Under the pieces are notes generated by a model that saw nothing but the letters and a program-made list of their open reading frames with translations, did no database searches and had not been told where the DNA came from. From contig NC_092574.1 of NCBI RefSeq assembly GCF_037975245.1, positions 22,314,713 to 22,378,712 of the forward strand: DNA of 64,000 nucleotides, written 5' to 3'. Of the stretch, positions 35,538 to 48,674 are shown piece after piece. A program made the position numbers and the translations under genes. This stretch comes from Apostichopus japonicus (lineage: Eukaryota > Echinodermata > Holothuroidea > Aspidochirotida > Stichopodidae). Every line of letters starts with the position of its first letter. The stretch's first letter is position 1.

Positions 35538-37306
35538 AAATTCCTCAGATACAATCGAAAACTCAGTATGAAAACACAATATTTTATTGCCCCATCTGAC
35601 CCCATGACATGCTAATATTCCTTTTGAAAGTCCGGGGGCTTGCTTCACCCTTGATCGACCTATTGAGGGGAGGGCAACTTGCACCACTATTTTTCTACGT
35701 GGGAACGGAGCTATCCCGAGCTTGATCAAGCCCCTCGTGAGAGGTGGGGTTAGGACAGCTAATCCCGGGTAAACGTTGACCAATGTAAATCAACAATTAC
35801 CTTGGGGTGTAAAAGTTAGGATAGATTTGATCGGTTGTGGTTTCCGCCGCTTGCTTATTCCAGTATCGACACAAAACTGTGTTGTATCTTCTAAAATTTG
35901 CTGTGTGAACAAAGGACAAATGCAGTGAGAATGAAGGACATGAGTAGTACAGAGTATAGCTGTCCGCATATATCCGCATACATATATAGTTTCAGTTGCT
36001 GTCTTGAAGCAGGCGCGGATCCAGAGGGGGGTCCAGGGGGTCCGGACCCCCTGCTCTTGGCGCAACAAAAAAGAGAAAAAGAGAGAAAGAGAAAAAAGAA
36101 AATAATTAAATTAAACGCCAATTTTAAACATGTAGGACGTCAGAAGGGCGGTTATCCTTACTAGTCAGCCAGGTGAGTCTTTTCCGTCAGATGAACTAAA
36201 GTGTGCACGCGTGCTACACGTGCCAAAAATGCCTAACAATCTCAGACCGAAAAGTTTCAAAATTATAAAGAAGTTATAAAGAAGCTCATTGCACATTGAA
36301 CCCACGATGTTACATCGTTATAGCCCCACTATGGATTTGGTCTTGCTGGTATAAAAAAAAAAAAAAAAAATTAGGGGTACTATTGTGTAGTACTTTAATA
36401 ACACCACATCGCAAAAAGATTGGCACATTCTCAAATATCAAGGAGAAAAAAGTTCAAACACTGTAAATCGAAAAGACCAGGTATATCCCAAATAAACCTT
36501 AAATACCCAGTAAAAATATTACCTGATGAAAACATTGACCCAGATAACACACGCGAACTCAGGAAATTCCCGCTGCCACTGTTTACACGTGTAAACGAAC
36601 GAAACTTAGTTTAAACGTTTAGAATTATCTTCTAATTGTTTAAATGTTAAGTACCCAAATTATCAACATTTACCAACAAGTTAAATCCTATTTTAACAAC
36701 CAAAAATCACGCACAATACAAACACTTTTTCTTAAAAAAAAAAAAACGTACAACTTCTTCTGAAAAGAACCAAAATTTCTTCCAATCCTACAGATCAATG
36801 ATTTTTTTTGAAAATAAATATATCATAACAATCAACCGCAAGGTTCCGGTAAACAACACTCTATTAAAGAGATTTTCATGCTCACTACTTTCACAATGAT
36901 ACAGAGCTTTGGCATTTCTAACATTTTAATCTCTCTTTATATTTGAGAGTACCATTTCAAAGAAAAGAAACCCCCAAAGTTCTGTTTTACAGACCACTAC
37001 TTGACAAATTAAAGCCATTCCCCAGTCACTTCGTGTAATAATACCCACACTTTACTACGGCTTATTGCTTTCAAACTTCAGCATAGTTCTACTGTACTCG
37101 CAAGTACAGTTTCCCGCAAAATAGTTCTCATCAGTTCCTTTTCACACATGCCCTAACAAGTTATTTTGGGAAGAAACCGATTCTGTGCAATACCTATACT
37201 CATTACCTTTTTGTTAGTATTTAGTTACACTGTCTTCTACAATATGATATACCCATTCTGCGCTCACCCTTGCAGTACATTATAACTAAACAGTACCTGG
37301 TGCGTT
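35538..37306. other. Non-coding stretch, unit 2
   Basis: Includes a CAGGCGCGGATCCAG transposon end near 36010 with GGGGGTCCGGACCCCC and an A/G-rich tract. No gene seen. Confidence 0.4.
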
Positions 37307-37430
37307 GTTCTGATACCGATTCTGCCTATTTCGTATATTCTTACCTGTTCTGATACCAATTCTGGGCATTACGTATATGCATACCTGTTCTGACACTGAT
37401 TCTACGCAAATACTTAATTACCTGGTATTT
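37307..37430. repeat. 40-bp tandem repeat (unit 2)
   Basis: Repeat starts at 37307, 37347 and 37387; same family as 17923-18050. Confidence 0.8.
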
Positions 37431-38674
37431 CCCTTACCGATTATATGCTACTGAACTGTTTGTGGTTGGACTAGGCCCCGTAGTGAAGTGTACTAAATTG
37501 TACGTTTGCGTTGAAATGAAAGAGACGTAAACAACACTGATTTTACATACTTTATTTTCTTCTTAATCAAATCTTTATATAAGTTGCTGCAAAAGAAAAA
37601 ACAGAGATGGGAAAGTCGTCATACAACTGCATATATATACATTTGTAGGCTACGCTAGTGTCCATAGGTTCATTGAATCATGTTAGTGTTTGATTACAGT
37701 TAACGCTGGAAGTAGCGGTTCCGCGAAAATTTCGGGTACGCGTCATCGGGTATACAGTTATCTAGTTATACCAACGCACCCTACAGACAAGCAACTGTTT
37801 TGACCTCAATACCTTGAACAATTTCCCTATAAACTCAGTGCAAGAGAGGCAACTAATGATTCCAGGATAATTTGTATAATGTGTCCTTCGACCAGCTTTC
37901 TTTGCTATGAGAATGTTAGCTGAAAGAGAGAGAGAGAGACATTTCTGTATTTAATGGGCTAGGTATGGTGAAATATATAGTCTAGTCAGCATATAGGCCT
38001 AAAGCCAGTACAACTACAAACCGAAAGGTTAATACGTCTGCCCACATCCAAACTTCATATTGAGCAAAACAATAACAAAGATCTGACACTTTGTGTTCAA
38101 GTGATCTTGTGCTTGATTTCTTTAAATGTGCCAAAAGTTTGTGAGGAAGTTAATCGCCATGATTGTGTGATTATTTACTACAATATTGTACCAAAAATGT
38201 TTGTAGGGTTATGTCCGAGGGATCAGTTTTATAATGGAATGCAAAAGAATGCATAATGGGGTTTTAAGGTTAAGGTCTTATTCACCCGCAAAGAGGCTAG
38301 CCTAGGCCTATACTATTGTTACTTTGTTATGCTTAAACTTAGTAATTCTAAGTATGTTACTGACTCAGAGTCAGATAGAATGCCATATACAAGGACTATA
38401 TTGTTGTAAGTGGCAGACGTTTAGACATAGAGAGCCATAGAGAGCCAGAGGCTACAGTACTGTTGGTTGTACCAGGGAGTTGTTATTCCATAACAACTCC
38501 CTAGTTGTACTTCGTGAAGCTGGACATTACGCCCTACCTAATAATGCCTAGCATGGAAATGATAGAGTAGTACTACTACTTATGTACTAGTACATATTTT
38601 CAGGAACTTTGGAGCACAACGTAGCCATTGAACCCCGCTGAAGGAAAACGAGTAGAGAAATAACTACTCGAAAG

Positions 38675-40486
38675 TAGTGTTGCGCCGATAATCGTTTTCA
38701 ATATCGGTATCGGCCGATATTTGCAATATCGGCAGCATATCGGTATCGGTAAAATTTTGCCTAATTGCCGATAACAGCAAGCCGATATTGAACTTTTTTT
38801 TTCACAGCAGAGCTACTTATTTATACTTGCAATGATTGTTAATCTGCCCAAGACGATCCATTTCTTTAGCGTCAGTTAAACTCTTATTCATTTTCGATTA
38901 ATATCCATGGAAACCTGACCCTCCGTAACCTCTAAAACACGTCTACGGCGCGCGAATATAACCAATGACCTTCGTGAACCTTGGCCTACACATAGCATTA
39001 GTGCAGCATGTATACACTGTACTGTACTAACCATTCATTTTCTCAAAGGCCTCCGTGAAAACCTTGAACATGATGCATAACTGCACTTTTAATTTTCCGC
39101 GAACACACTGCCGATTTCCCGCCGGTGTTCGCCCAGCGAACACGCCGAGCACGCGAGCATAAAGGCGTAGTGTCCAGGGGCCCGCCTTAGGGCCTTGGTG
39201 GGGTCATGGGGTAGAACCCCATTGTGGGGATCCTGGGGGGTAAAGCCCCGAAAAATTGGCTTTTTTTTGCGTGTCTGGCGATAAAAAAAAAAATCGCAGT
39301 TGAGTATGCAAAATAATTTTCTTATTTAAATTGTCACGAAACAGATGAAAATTTTAAAATGACAAGTTAGAGTAGCTATATTATGTTATAAAATGAAAAG
39401 AGATTTAATCTGTCTTTCAGTCTTTAAAAAGTGCAACTTACAAAACTTCCGATATTATGAAACAAACAACGTTCAGCAAAGCCCTGTCTCTAGACTGCCT
39501 AACAATGAATAGCGTGCACAATGCGTACATTTTTACAACTGCGGTGTTTAACCCTATACCCAACTACCGCCGTACATGTGCTGCGAATTTTCCCAGGTAC
39601 CTTCCCAAACACACTGTAAGCTCATCCCCTGTGTAACACCTGTTTGTTAACATTTTTTGGCAAGTTGCCAGGGAACTTTTCAGTTACGTGAGATCCGTAA
39701 CCGCCGAGGTGGTTAGGCTATTTGCTATACAATTAACTATGGTAGGATATTATTTTTTCCGTATTTTTGGAAATTCTAGAAAATACTTTCTTTTTTCCCC
39801 CGCTTAAAAACAGATGTGTTCTTACGGTATATTCATAAATGGATGCACTAGAGCCTTGTTTACATGACATTAGTTGCATTTAGTACGATATGCCAGTTTT
39901 GCGTGAATTTTTCGAAAGTGTTTTGTTCGATCTTTCGTAATATTTGAAAGGTGTACCACCTTACTTTCCGTACACAATTGGTCATTTCTCTACTGATTTT
40001 CAGTTTTTTTATTCTCTATACGGTCAAGTGAATAAGTTGTACATTGAGTATAAACTCAATAAATTATCATTTTTACATTGTGATCGACAGTAGTAACCAA
40101 ATTAAGATGCAATTTTGCAAGCATACGTTAACACTATAGCCACTTGTAAATCTTTACGATGTTAAGGCTCACATTTACTGCGTCCATTTTATTATCGCGT
40201 GCAGCGCTGCATTGAAAAAGATTCTGGTTGGATTTCAATTATAATTCTCTTTTTCAAAATCAGGAAAAAAGTCATTCTTTTCAACTTAGGACAAAAGGAA
40301 AACAAAACACCATATTTTGTTGTTTACTTGAAGATTTATTTGTGAATGTGTGCATGACTAAAGTACGATTTTGCCTTCATTTTGTCTGTTAAAAAATATC
40401 GGTATCGTATCGGTATCGGACCGATATTGGGATGATAATATCGGATATCGGCCAAAACCGATATTGGTGATATCGGCGCAACACTA
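38675..40486. mobile_element. Non-autonomous hAT-like transposon, 1812 bp (unit 3)
   Basis: Ends TAGTGTTGCGCCGATA and TATCGGCGCAACACTA are perfect 16-bp inverted repeats, followed inside by many TATCGGTATCGG sub-terminal repeats. The 8-bp target duplication CTCGAAAG lies at 38667-38674 and 40487-40494. Units 1 and 2 preserve the empty site with one CTCGAAAG. The 8-bp duplication and TAGNG-type end fit the hAT superfamily. No transposase frame remains. Confidence 0.9.
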
Positions 40487-40494
40487 CTCGAAAG

Positions 40495-40882
40495 TATACA
40501 AAAACCCGCCTCACCATTCCCAACAGCAGATTTACTGTGTATATTGAACAGGCAGAGTAGATGAAAATACAAGTTATGGTTGATGGTGTCTCATGTCACT
40601 TTGAAAAGATGAACCTTTTGATTACTCCCTGGAACGCCAAACGAACGTTTCATCGACGTATATATTTTTTCTGTATAACTCATTTATTTATTTATCTCCA
40701 ATTGTGTACAATAGGAAAGGAAGTCTCCTATAAAGTCTTAAAAGACTAAACAACTAAGTAGACTCCCTGGGAGAAAAGAAGAATATACAAATATATATAA
40801 TACAGTATATACGTAAGGATTAAATATACAGATATAATATCCTAATGATGCTGAGATGGATACGTGAATAGATTATATAATA
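40495..40882. other. Non-coding stretch, unit 3
   Basis: Continuation of the unit after the hAT-like insertion; probable retrotransposon 3' tail. No gene seen. Confidence 0.4.
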
Positions 40883-41881
40883 CTAGTACGAGTTAATAAA
40901 TTCCTTTTTCAAATGTCTGGTGAAGTGGGTTTTGAAGTTATAGACTTCAATTTTTTTGATAGATCATTCCAAATTTGTATTGCTCTATTACGAAGACCAA
41001 ATTTCCCTATGTTACTATGGTAAAAGTTGCAATGAGCGTTGTCGGCTTGTTTTGTGTGATGGTTATATGTAAGACTCGATTAGTACAAATGATATAAAGT
41101 CCTTAAAAGTGACTGGCAGTAATCCTTTCCATGCTTTGTAAGCAAAGGTAGCAACCTTGACTGTTATAATATCACCAAGTTTTAATAAATTTAGGGACTT
41201 GAATATTCCACTAGTATGTTCAAGTGGTGGGGCATTATCAATGTGACGTCTAGCCCTTTTTTTTGGGGAGAATATTTAGGCGGTCAATGTTAACATTGTA
41301 TGTACCAGACCAAATAGTTGTACAGTAGGATAGGTGTGGCAGAACTAATGTTTGATAAAGCATTCTAAGGACATGCTGTGTGAGGAAATAGTTCAGTTTA
41401 GATAATTTACCAGTATTTTTATCTACAGTGTTACATACTGACGAAATATGGTTATTCCAAGAAAGTTTGCTATCAATATCAATACCAAGAAACTTAGTTT
41501 CAGTTACACATTTAATTATTTTACCGTCCATCGTAAATTCCTTATCCCAACGAAATACCGCTCTTCTACTACTTAAAACAATATACTTAGCCTTATCAAT
41601 ATTACTACTTAATTTGTTAGCTGCGAACCAATCACAAAACTTATCCAGTTCACAAGAGAGACAGTACTTTGGAGTGAATTTACGTTCTTCGAGTGAAAGA
41701 AAAGATTGGTGTCATCGGCAAATAAGACTGTATGAGCGATGTTGGAGACATGGCAGATATCATTAACGTATATAAAGAACAACAAAGGACCTAATACAGA
41801 GCCCTGAGGCACACCGCAGACGATTTCACAAAGTCCAGAATTTGAATTCTTGTGTTTGTTTACATGTAAGCCGGTATGATC
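40883..41881 (-). pseudogene. Non-LTR reverse transcriptase fragment (unit 3)
   Basis: Same RT fragment as in units 1 and 2. This copy reads in frame through CTTIWSGTYNVNIDRLNILP where unit 1 is frameshifted, but has a 2-base change near 41660 that splits the FADD part from the downstream part. Frames 41609-41812 and 41250-41531 are its two pieces. Confidence 0.83.
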
Positions 41882-42016
41882 AGGGAGTAGTTATGGAACA
41901 ACTAGTGAGTTGAAAAATCCAGAACAGTGAAAAAACTTCCAGCCTCCACCGGGATTCGAACCCCGGCCTCCGGCTTTATACGCGGGCACCCTAACCACTA
42001 TAGACTATGGACGCTG
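41882..42016 (-). mobile_element. tRNA-derived SINE (unit 3)
   Basis: Copy of the SINE at 2316-2450; the tRNA-like part is 41941-42006 with an intact B box. Confidence 0.62.
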
Positions 42017-42240
42017 ATTGTATGTCCAGAGGTTCGAAACCAGTAAGCCTAGGTCGGAATTCCACTGTAGGCGTTTTCTCCTGTATCGAACAACACTAGT
42101 TCTGTCTTGGTGACATATTTGCCTAACTCTAAGGACCAATTATAATGCTAACCAACTCGAAATCATGTGTGATTCCTTAAGCCGGATCTCGAAAGAGATA
42201 CTTTGAACTGACTTTGTCAACGAAATGGAAAAAAACGACA

Positions 42241-42253
42241 ATATATATATATA

Positions 42254-42341
<88 letters not shown>
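42241..42341. repeat. (TA)n then (TG)n microsatellite (unit 3)
   Basis: About 75 bp of TA followed by about 25 bp of TG, abutting the probable LTR. Confidence 0.9.
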
Positions 42342-42347
<6 letters not shown>

Positions 42348-42744
42348 GACAGAGAGTAAGGAAGAACAAACAAAACAAATCAAATAGATTCCGTTCTTCT
42401 CTGTACGTGGTGGCAACTTTATTGGGGGTTATGTTTAAGCATGGTAAGAGGGCGGTGGATAATATCTACTCCCGGAGATGATCGAGTAAATTACTCTAAC
42501 ATGGCGACTGATGAGCTACATATCTCAATAAATGACGGTAATGAGAACAAAATAGTAAGATACGATATGGCTGCCGTTGAACGTAAAGCAAGGTGATTTC
42601 GTAATGAATAGAATAAAGAGAGAACGAACAGGGCTTACTTAGCGAAACCGCAAGGGCTGAACAAGGAACGCCAAGTAGAACAAAAGTACGTTGGAGAGTA
42701 CATGTACGTTACGTAAATAATCAGTAGCCTAATGGGCACTACCT

Positions 42745-42748
<4 letters not shown>
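42342..42748 (-). mobile_element. Probable solo LTR, 407 bp, in unit 3
   Basis: Absent from units 1 and 2, where the TA tract is uninterrupted. Read on the minus strand it begins TGTGAGGT and ends ATTACA, the TG...CA ends of an LTR, with an AATAAA (plus-strand 42418-42423) about 75 bp before its end. No internal retroelement sequence remains. The 5-bp target duplication cannot be confirmed because the flanks are TG/CA microsatellite. Confidence 0.5.
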
Positions 42749-42775
<27 letters not shown>

Positions 42776-42778
42776 TTA

Positions 42779-43975
42779 TTTATTGGTTGGCGCGCAGCGT
42801 ACAAGAAAATGTCTGGTTTTGATACCCCCAGATCACCGGAAATGGCACATCTCGGGCTTGAAAATGACCAACCAGATGCCTGAGAACCAAGTATTTCCCA
42901 ATAGTTTTTTACCCATCCATATCCTTTTGGAAGATTGTCACCAGTCACACATCATGTTCGACCTCATCGCATCTCCTGCATAAAACTTCGTTGAAGGAAA
43001 TGGAAAAAATACCAGATATTTCCGAAACCGAGCACTATATACACATGGACAGTTTGGAGGCTGTTCATCCTGGAACGCCATTTTCATGCTCACTGATATG
43101 ATGTGATATCTTCTGTTTTGCTTTACAAATTCGAAAAATTGATATGAGACTGAAATAATGAACTTTTATCTGTTTATTGGCAATGCCCCACATTCTTTTG
43201 ATATCGAAAGACGCACAGTTTTAATTTAATTACACAAGGTGATGGCTTCGATTTTCTATTTGCCTTCAGTTTAGGGAAGACCTTGGGGTTTTCATCCCTA
43301 GATATCGCTAGATATTGCTATATGTCCATACAGTACAGTGTCTTTGGGATTTCTTGGGATTTCTTGGGGCCTGATTTTGGGAAATTGCAAAAATCGGGAT
43401 TGGTCACACTCCATTTAGGTCAGTGCACGAACTCTGAACGTCACTAAAACACAACCCGATCACTTTTTATCGATGAAGTGGTGTGTTGCCGGATTTTGTC
43501 AAAGTCTTGGTACTACTGTTTAAGTGTAGTTTCGTAACTCATCGAGAAGCGATTAGAGGGGTGGGCGTAGGATTGTGGGACGCGCGTTTTCATGCAGATG
43601 GGAACAATCTCAAGATGTGATGGGTACGTCCGCCCCTCCCCCCCCCCCGGCAATTATACGCCCTTGGATCAACTACATGATATTCACAGGAAATGTGCTA
43701 AATTCTCAAATCGCATTGCGGAATTTAATTTTTAGATTCATTGTATGAGTTACGGTAAAGGTTTGGGGTAACAATTAGCATTCAAGTCGGGGTGTATAAC
43801 ATTTTATCTCTGGATGACAGTGTTGCACCGAAGGACATATGTCTAGTGCGGTTCGCATATAGAAATGCGTCATGTTCCCCGATCACTCAAGTCGAGTTCA
43901 AGACCAGCCACAGTTGGTTTCATAGCACAATTGTACAATTGTTTAAGGCGTCCATACACACACACGCGTTATGAT
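42779..43975. mobile_element. Truncated CAGGSGCGTATCC relative (unit 3)
   Basis: Counterpart of 2771-3966, uninterrupted. Confidence 0.55.
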
Positions 43976-43987
43976 AGACCATATATA

Positions 43988-44044
<57 letters not shown>

Positions 44045-44150
44045 ATATATATAAAGTATATATAAAGTATACATAGCACAATTCATAGCACAATTGTACA
44101 ATTGTTTAAGGCGTCCATACACACACACGCGTTATGATAGACCATATATA
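43926..44150. repeat. Direct duplication flanking a TA tract (unit 3)
   Basis: The CAATTGTACAATTG...ATGATAGACC block occurs at 43926-43990 and again in the same orientation at 44088-44150, separated by (TA)n. The same block is inverted in unit 1. Confidence 0.8.
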
Positions 44151-45565
<1,415 letters not shown>

Positions 45566-47271
45566 CAGGTGCGTATCCAGGATTTTCTAACACGGGGGGT
45601 GCGAATTACTATCTAAGCGGAGCGCCACCATCGGTTGGCGCACAGCGTACAAGAAAATTTCTGGTTTTGATGCCCCCCAGATCACCGGAGATGGCACATC
45701 TCGGGCTTGTAAATGACCAACCAGATGTACACTTTTGCCTGAGAACCAAGTATTTCCCAATTTTTTTTCCATCCATAACCTTTTTGAAGATTGTCACCAG
45801 TCACACATCATGTTCGACCTCATCGCATCTCCCGTGGATCATTGCTTTTGTAGGTAATACTACGTAACGGCCCACAATACCCGACAGCCCCACTTTTCAA
45901 GGTTTTCAGCCCATTATTTGTTCAGAATTTGAAAATTCAGATTTCTCGTGAATAAACTCACTTCAAAACATACCCATAATGTTGCAAAAAATGCCATCTA
46001 TGGACAACCAATATAGAAAAAACACCTTGAACCCCTAACAGACCGGTCAAAATTACACGAGTAGAGGGAAGTATGATGAACAATGGTGGTCAGGAAATTT
46101 TCGAAAATTCAGACACAGTTAATTTATTGGTGTAGAAATATTAAACCCTCTTATAACGGCTATTATAAAACTTAGTTGAATGAAATGAAAAAATAGCAGA
46201 TATTTCCGAAACCGAACACTACACATATAGGCGTAGGAGGCGCGGGGGGGGGGGCTCCTGCTGAAAGAAAAATAAATTGCTAAAGGAAATGAATAGTTTA
46301 AAAAATATCTCCTTGATAATTAAATTAAAGTTCTAAGCTTGGCCGACTAATTCGCCATTACTAGTGTAAAAGAGAGTTTGACATAATTGGACCTGCATGC
46401 TTTTTCTCCATCTACATAAGACATTTGGTTGTTTACATTAGCATCCCGCGGTATACTGCGCAATTTCCACGGACCGTATGGTACACGATGGCATGCGATG
46501 TAATAACCGATGCTTGCTTATATGATATTGACATTAACATGTTGAACGCGCGGTTCGCGCGCGAAAAATTTAGGTTATATTTTTCGGGCAAGTCGTTACA
46601 GAACCCCAAATCAAATTGGGTTCCTATGACTACACACATCGACAGTTTTGAGGCTGTTCATCCTGAAACTGCCATTTTCATGCTCACTGATATGATGTGA
46701 TATCTGCTGTTTGCTTTACAAATTCGAACAGGCGCGTAGCGAATAATTTGACAAGGGAGGGCGAAGCCTGTAGGCAAACTATCTCAGCGTAGCGCCACCT
46801 TGAGTTGGCGCGAAGCGTACAAGAAAATTTTGGCCGAAAATGCCTCCCAGATCGCTGGAAATGACACTTCCCAGGCCTTGTAAGTTGCATCTAAGCATTT
46901 TCTTTTTTGAAATGACTAGCGATATCATAAAAAAATATGCTCCGGGGGGGGGGGCGGTCTCCCCCTTCCCGAAATGCGTCATGTTCCCCGACGACTCGGT
47001 CGAGTTCGAGACCAGCCACAGTTAATTGGTTTCATAGCACAATTGTTTAAGGTGTCCATGCACACACGCGCGTTATGATAGACCATATATAGTACATATA
47101 TAGATACATTAGTGAGAGAGGAAAAATTGGAAACCTCAAAAATGGAGATGTCGGTGTAAGGGTAAGGGTGAGGCGCACGCCCCTTCCGAAGTCCTCGATC
47201 CGTCACTGGCTACCCGGCCATGTGTATATAATAGGGATCAGCGCTGTAATGATGTCACTGTTCCTCTCTCC
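45566..47271. mobile_element. TIR transposon with CAGGTGCGTATCCAGG end (unit 3, right end deleted)
   Basis: Left end and body match 5542-7447, but the sequence jumps at about 47271 from TTCCTCTCTC directly to CAATTCCCACACAC, removing the pyrimidine tract, the right inverted repeat and the minisatellite (about 1.2 kb of unit 1 equivalent). Confidence 0.7.
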
Positions 47272-47652
47272 AATTCCCACACACAAAACTGGTTCACTTT
47301 TAAAGGTTAAAACTGTATACTGTAAGAGTCCCCTGCCTGGAGGCCTGCAAAGGGGTAACAAAAAATTGATTGTAAGATTGTACTTTATTTTATTTTTTAA
47401 GATTTTCAAATAACTCCGCCTGTCCAGATTCAACTATCACTAAAGCTCCATTAGTCAACAATTATGAACTCCTTCCATTCACCGAGTAGGCACAATATAG
47501 CTTTCAGCCAAAGCGAGTTGTTATGGAACAACTCCCTGGATATAGGCCAGGTATTGCTTTATCTTTATCTACACAAGGCTGTACAAAAAGAAATTTGGCA
47601 ATAATGTACGTTATAATGCCAACAATCGCTTCATGCGTTGTTGTATCCCTAA

Positions 47653-47722
47653 CCAATAACCGGCTCTGGTTGGTCAAGCTCCACCCAAAGTTTGATTCTA
47701 CACGGTGTACTGGTCTATAAAA
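47653..47722 (+). promoter_or_regulatory. Core promoter of copy C: CCAAT (47653-47657) and TATAAAA (47716-47722)
   Basis: Same 63-bp spacings. The bases after the TATA (AAAAGATCGG) and the leader bases GCCCGAAAC match copy A, although the gene body matches copy B. Confidence 0.7.
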
Positions 47723-47764
47723 GATCGGTGGGCCCTGCCCGAAACATCGTTAATCCGGACTAAC

Positions 47765-47782
47765 ATGAACCTGCCAGTATGA
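47765..47782 (+). promoter_or_regulatory. Upstream ORF in copy C leader, overlapping the main start
   Basis: A T-to-A change (AACTTGAAC in A and B, AACATGAAC here) creates ATG at 47765. The ORF is ATG AAC CTG CCA GTA TGA, and its stop overlaps the main ATG as ATGA. It lies inside the predicted leader, about 50 bp after the TATA. Such a uORF would be expected to lower or re-route translation of copy C only; this effect is inferred. Confidence 0.6.
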
Positions 47783-48674
47783 ATCGGCTTTTGATTATAG
47801 CTGCTGTGGTCGTTAGTTGCCAGGCGTCAACATTTGTAAACGCACCCAGAGGAAAGGGTTGCTCTTAGTAAGTAGTTGTATATTAATCGATTATCTTAAG
47901 TCATTCCCCTCACGGTGCTTTGACCGACAAAACCTAACTGTGATATCGTGAAATAAAGTTTAAGTCTAATTATACAATAACTCGTATATAATTGGCACAT
48001 ATTCATCATAATATACCACACAGCCTAATCATTATAGTTGTGGCTGCTTTCAATTAACACTATACATAGTCATATGTAACGTAACATTGTGAATTTATCC
48101 TTTTTATTCTCTTGTCTTACCCAGCCCAAACTGGAAATGTGACTGCAAACTAGTCTACAGCTGTGACGGTAGCAACAAATTTCCAGATGACTTTAGTGAC
48201 AAATCTATCGCTGGAGAGGTAAAAAATTTGGCCCCTGAAGACTACCAACTGAGGATTCCAGGGAAAAGATGGCGACGAGAGATCTGGAGTCAAGAAGAGT
48301 TTTGTAAAAGGGAATGTCATGATCGAATGAATGCGTTCTTGTGTCTTGACGGTAGCGGTGACCCTTCAGATTACTCTGACTCTGCCCTTTGTCTGAAGCT
48401 TCTTGCCAAAAACCCGGGTCCGTTTACCCTAGATGGTACTGATGAGCCATGCTGCGAGATATACCTACAGTGGGGTCTTAACTGGTGTCCCGACAAGTGG
48501 TACAAACTGGTACAGAATGTTCGGTGTTTGAGTCGAGGTATCAACAGTTCTTTTCCGAAAACGGCTACAGGAGCAACATCTTCGCACGTTTTTAGTGTAG
48601 AGGGTGGTTGTACAGCGGATGGAACTCTCGATTTCACATGGTGTGATAGGGTTCCTACATGTCCGGCCGCTTAA
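47779..48674 (+). CDS. Secreted cysteine-rich protein, copy C (2 exons: 47779-47867, 48125-48674)
   Basis: Third paralogue, 212 residues, with the same signal peptide, phase-2 intron and 15 mature cysteines. It is closest to B in coding sequence (DGSGDPSD, KTATGATSS, CPAA) but differs at LDGTDEP, AKNPGPF and in the variable segment, where GINSSFP creates an N-S-S sequon at Asn170. Upstream and in the first part of the intron it matches copy A instead, so it is a mosaic. A point change just before the start creates an extra ATG giving a five-codon upstream ORF that overlaps the main ATG. The chosen start is the one shared by all copies and the only one that yields the signal peptide. Confidence 0.82.

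Larger units (their letters stand above)
18822..38204. repeat. Segmental duplication unit 2
   Basis: Direct copy of unit 1, high identity by eye. Specific changes are a 6-kb insertion at 21541-27535, loss of the 4.1-kb insertion site content of unit 1 (empty site near 32035), an expanded minisatellite (31395-31824), loss of the hairpin seen at 721-753, and an internal deletion of about 490 bp in the TIR element near 29894. Confidence 0.9.
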
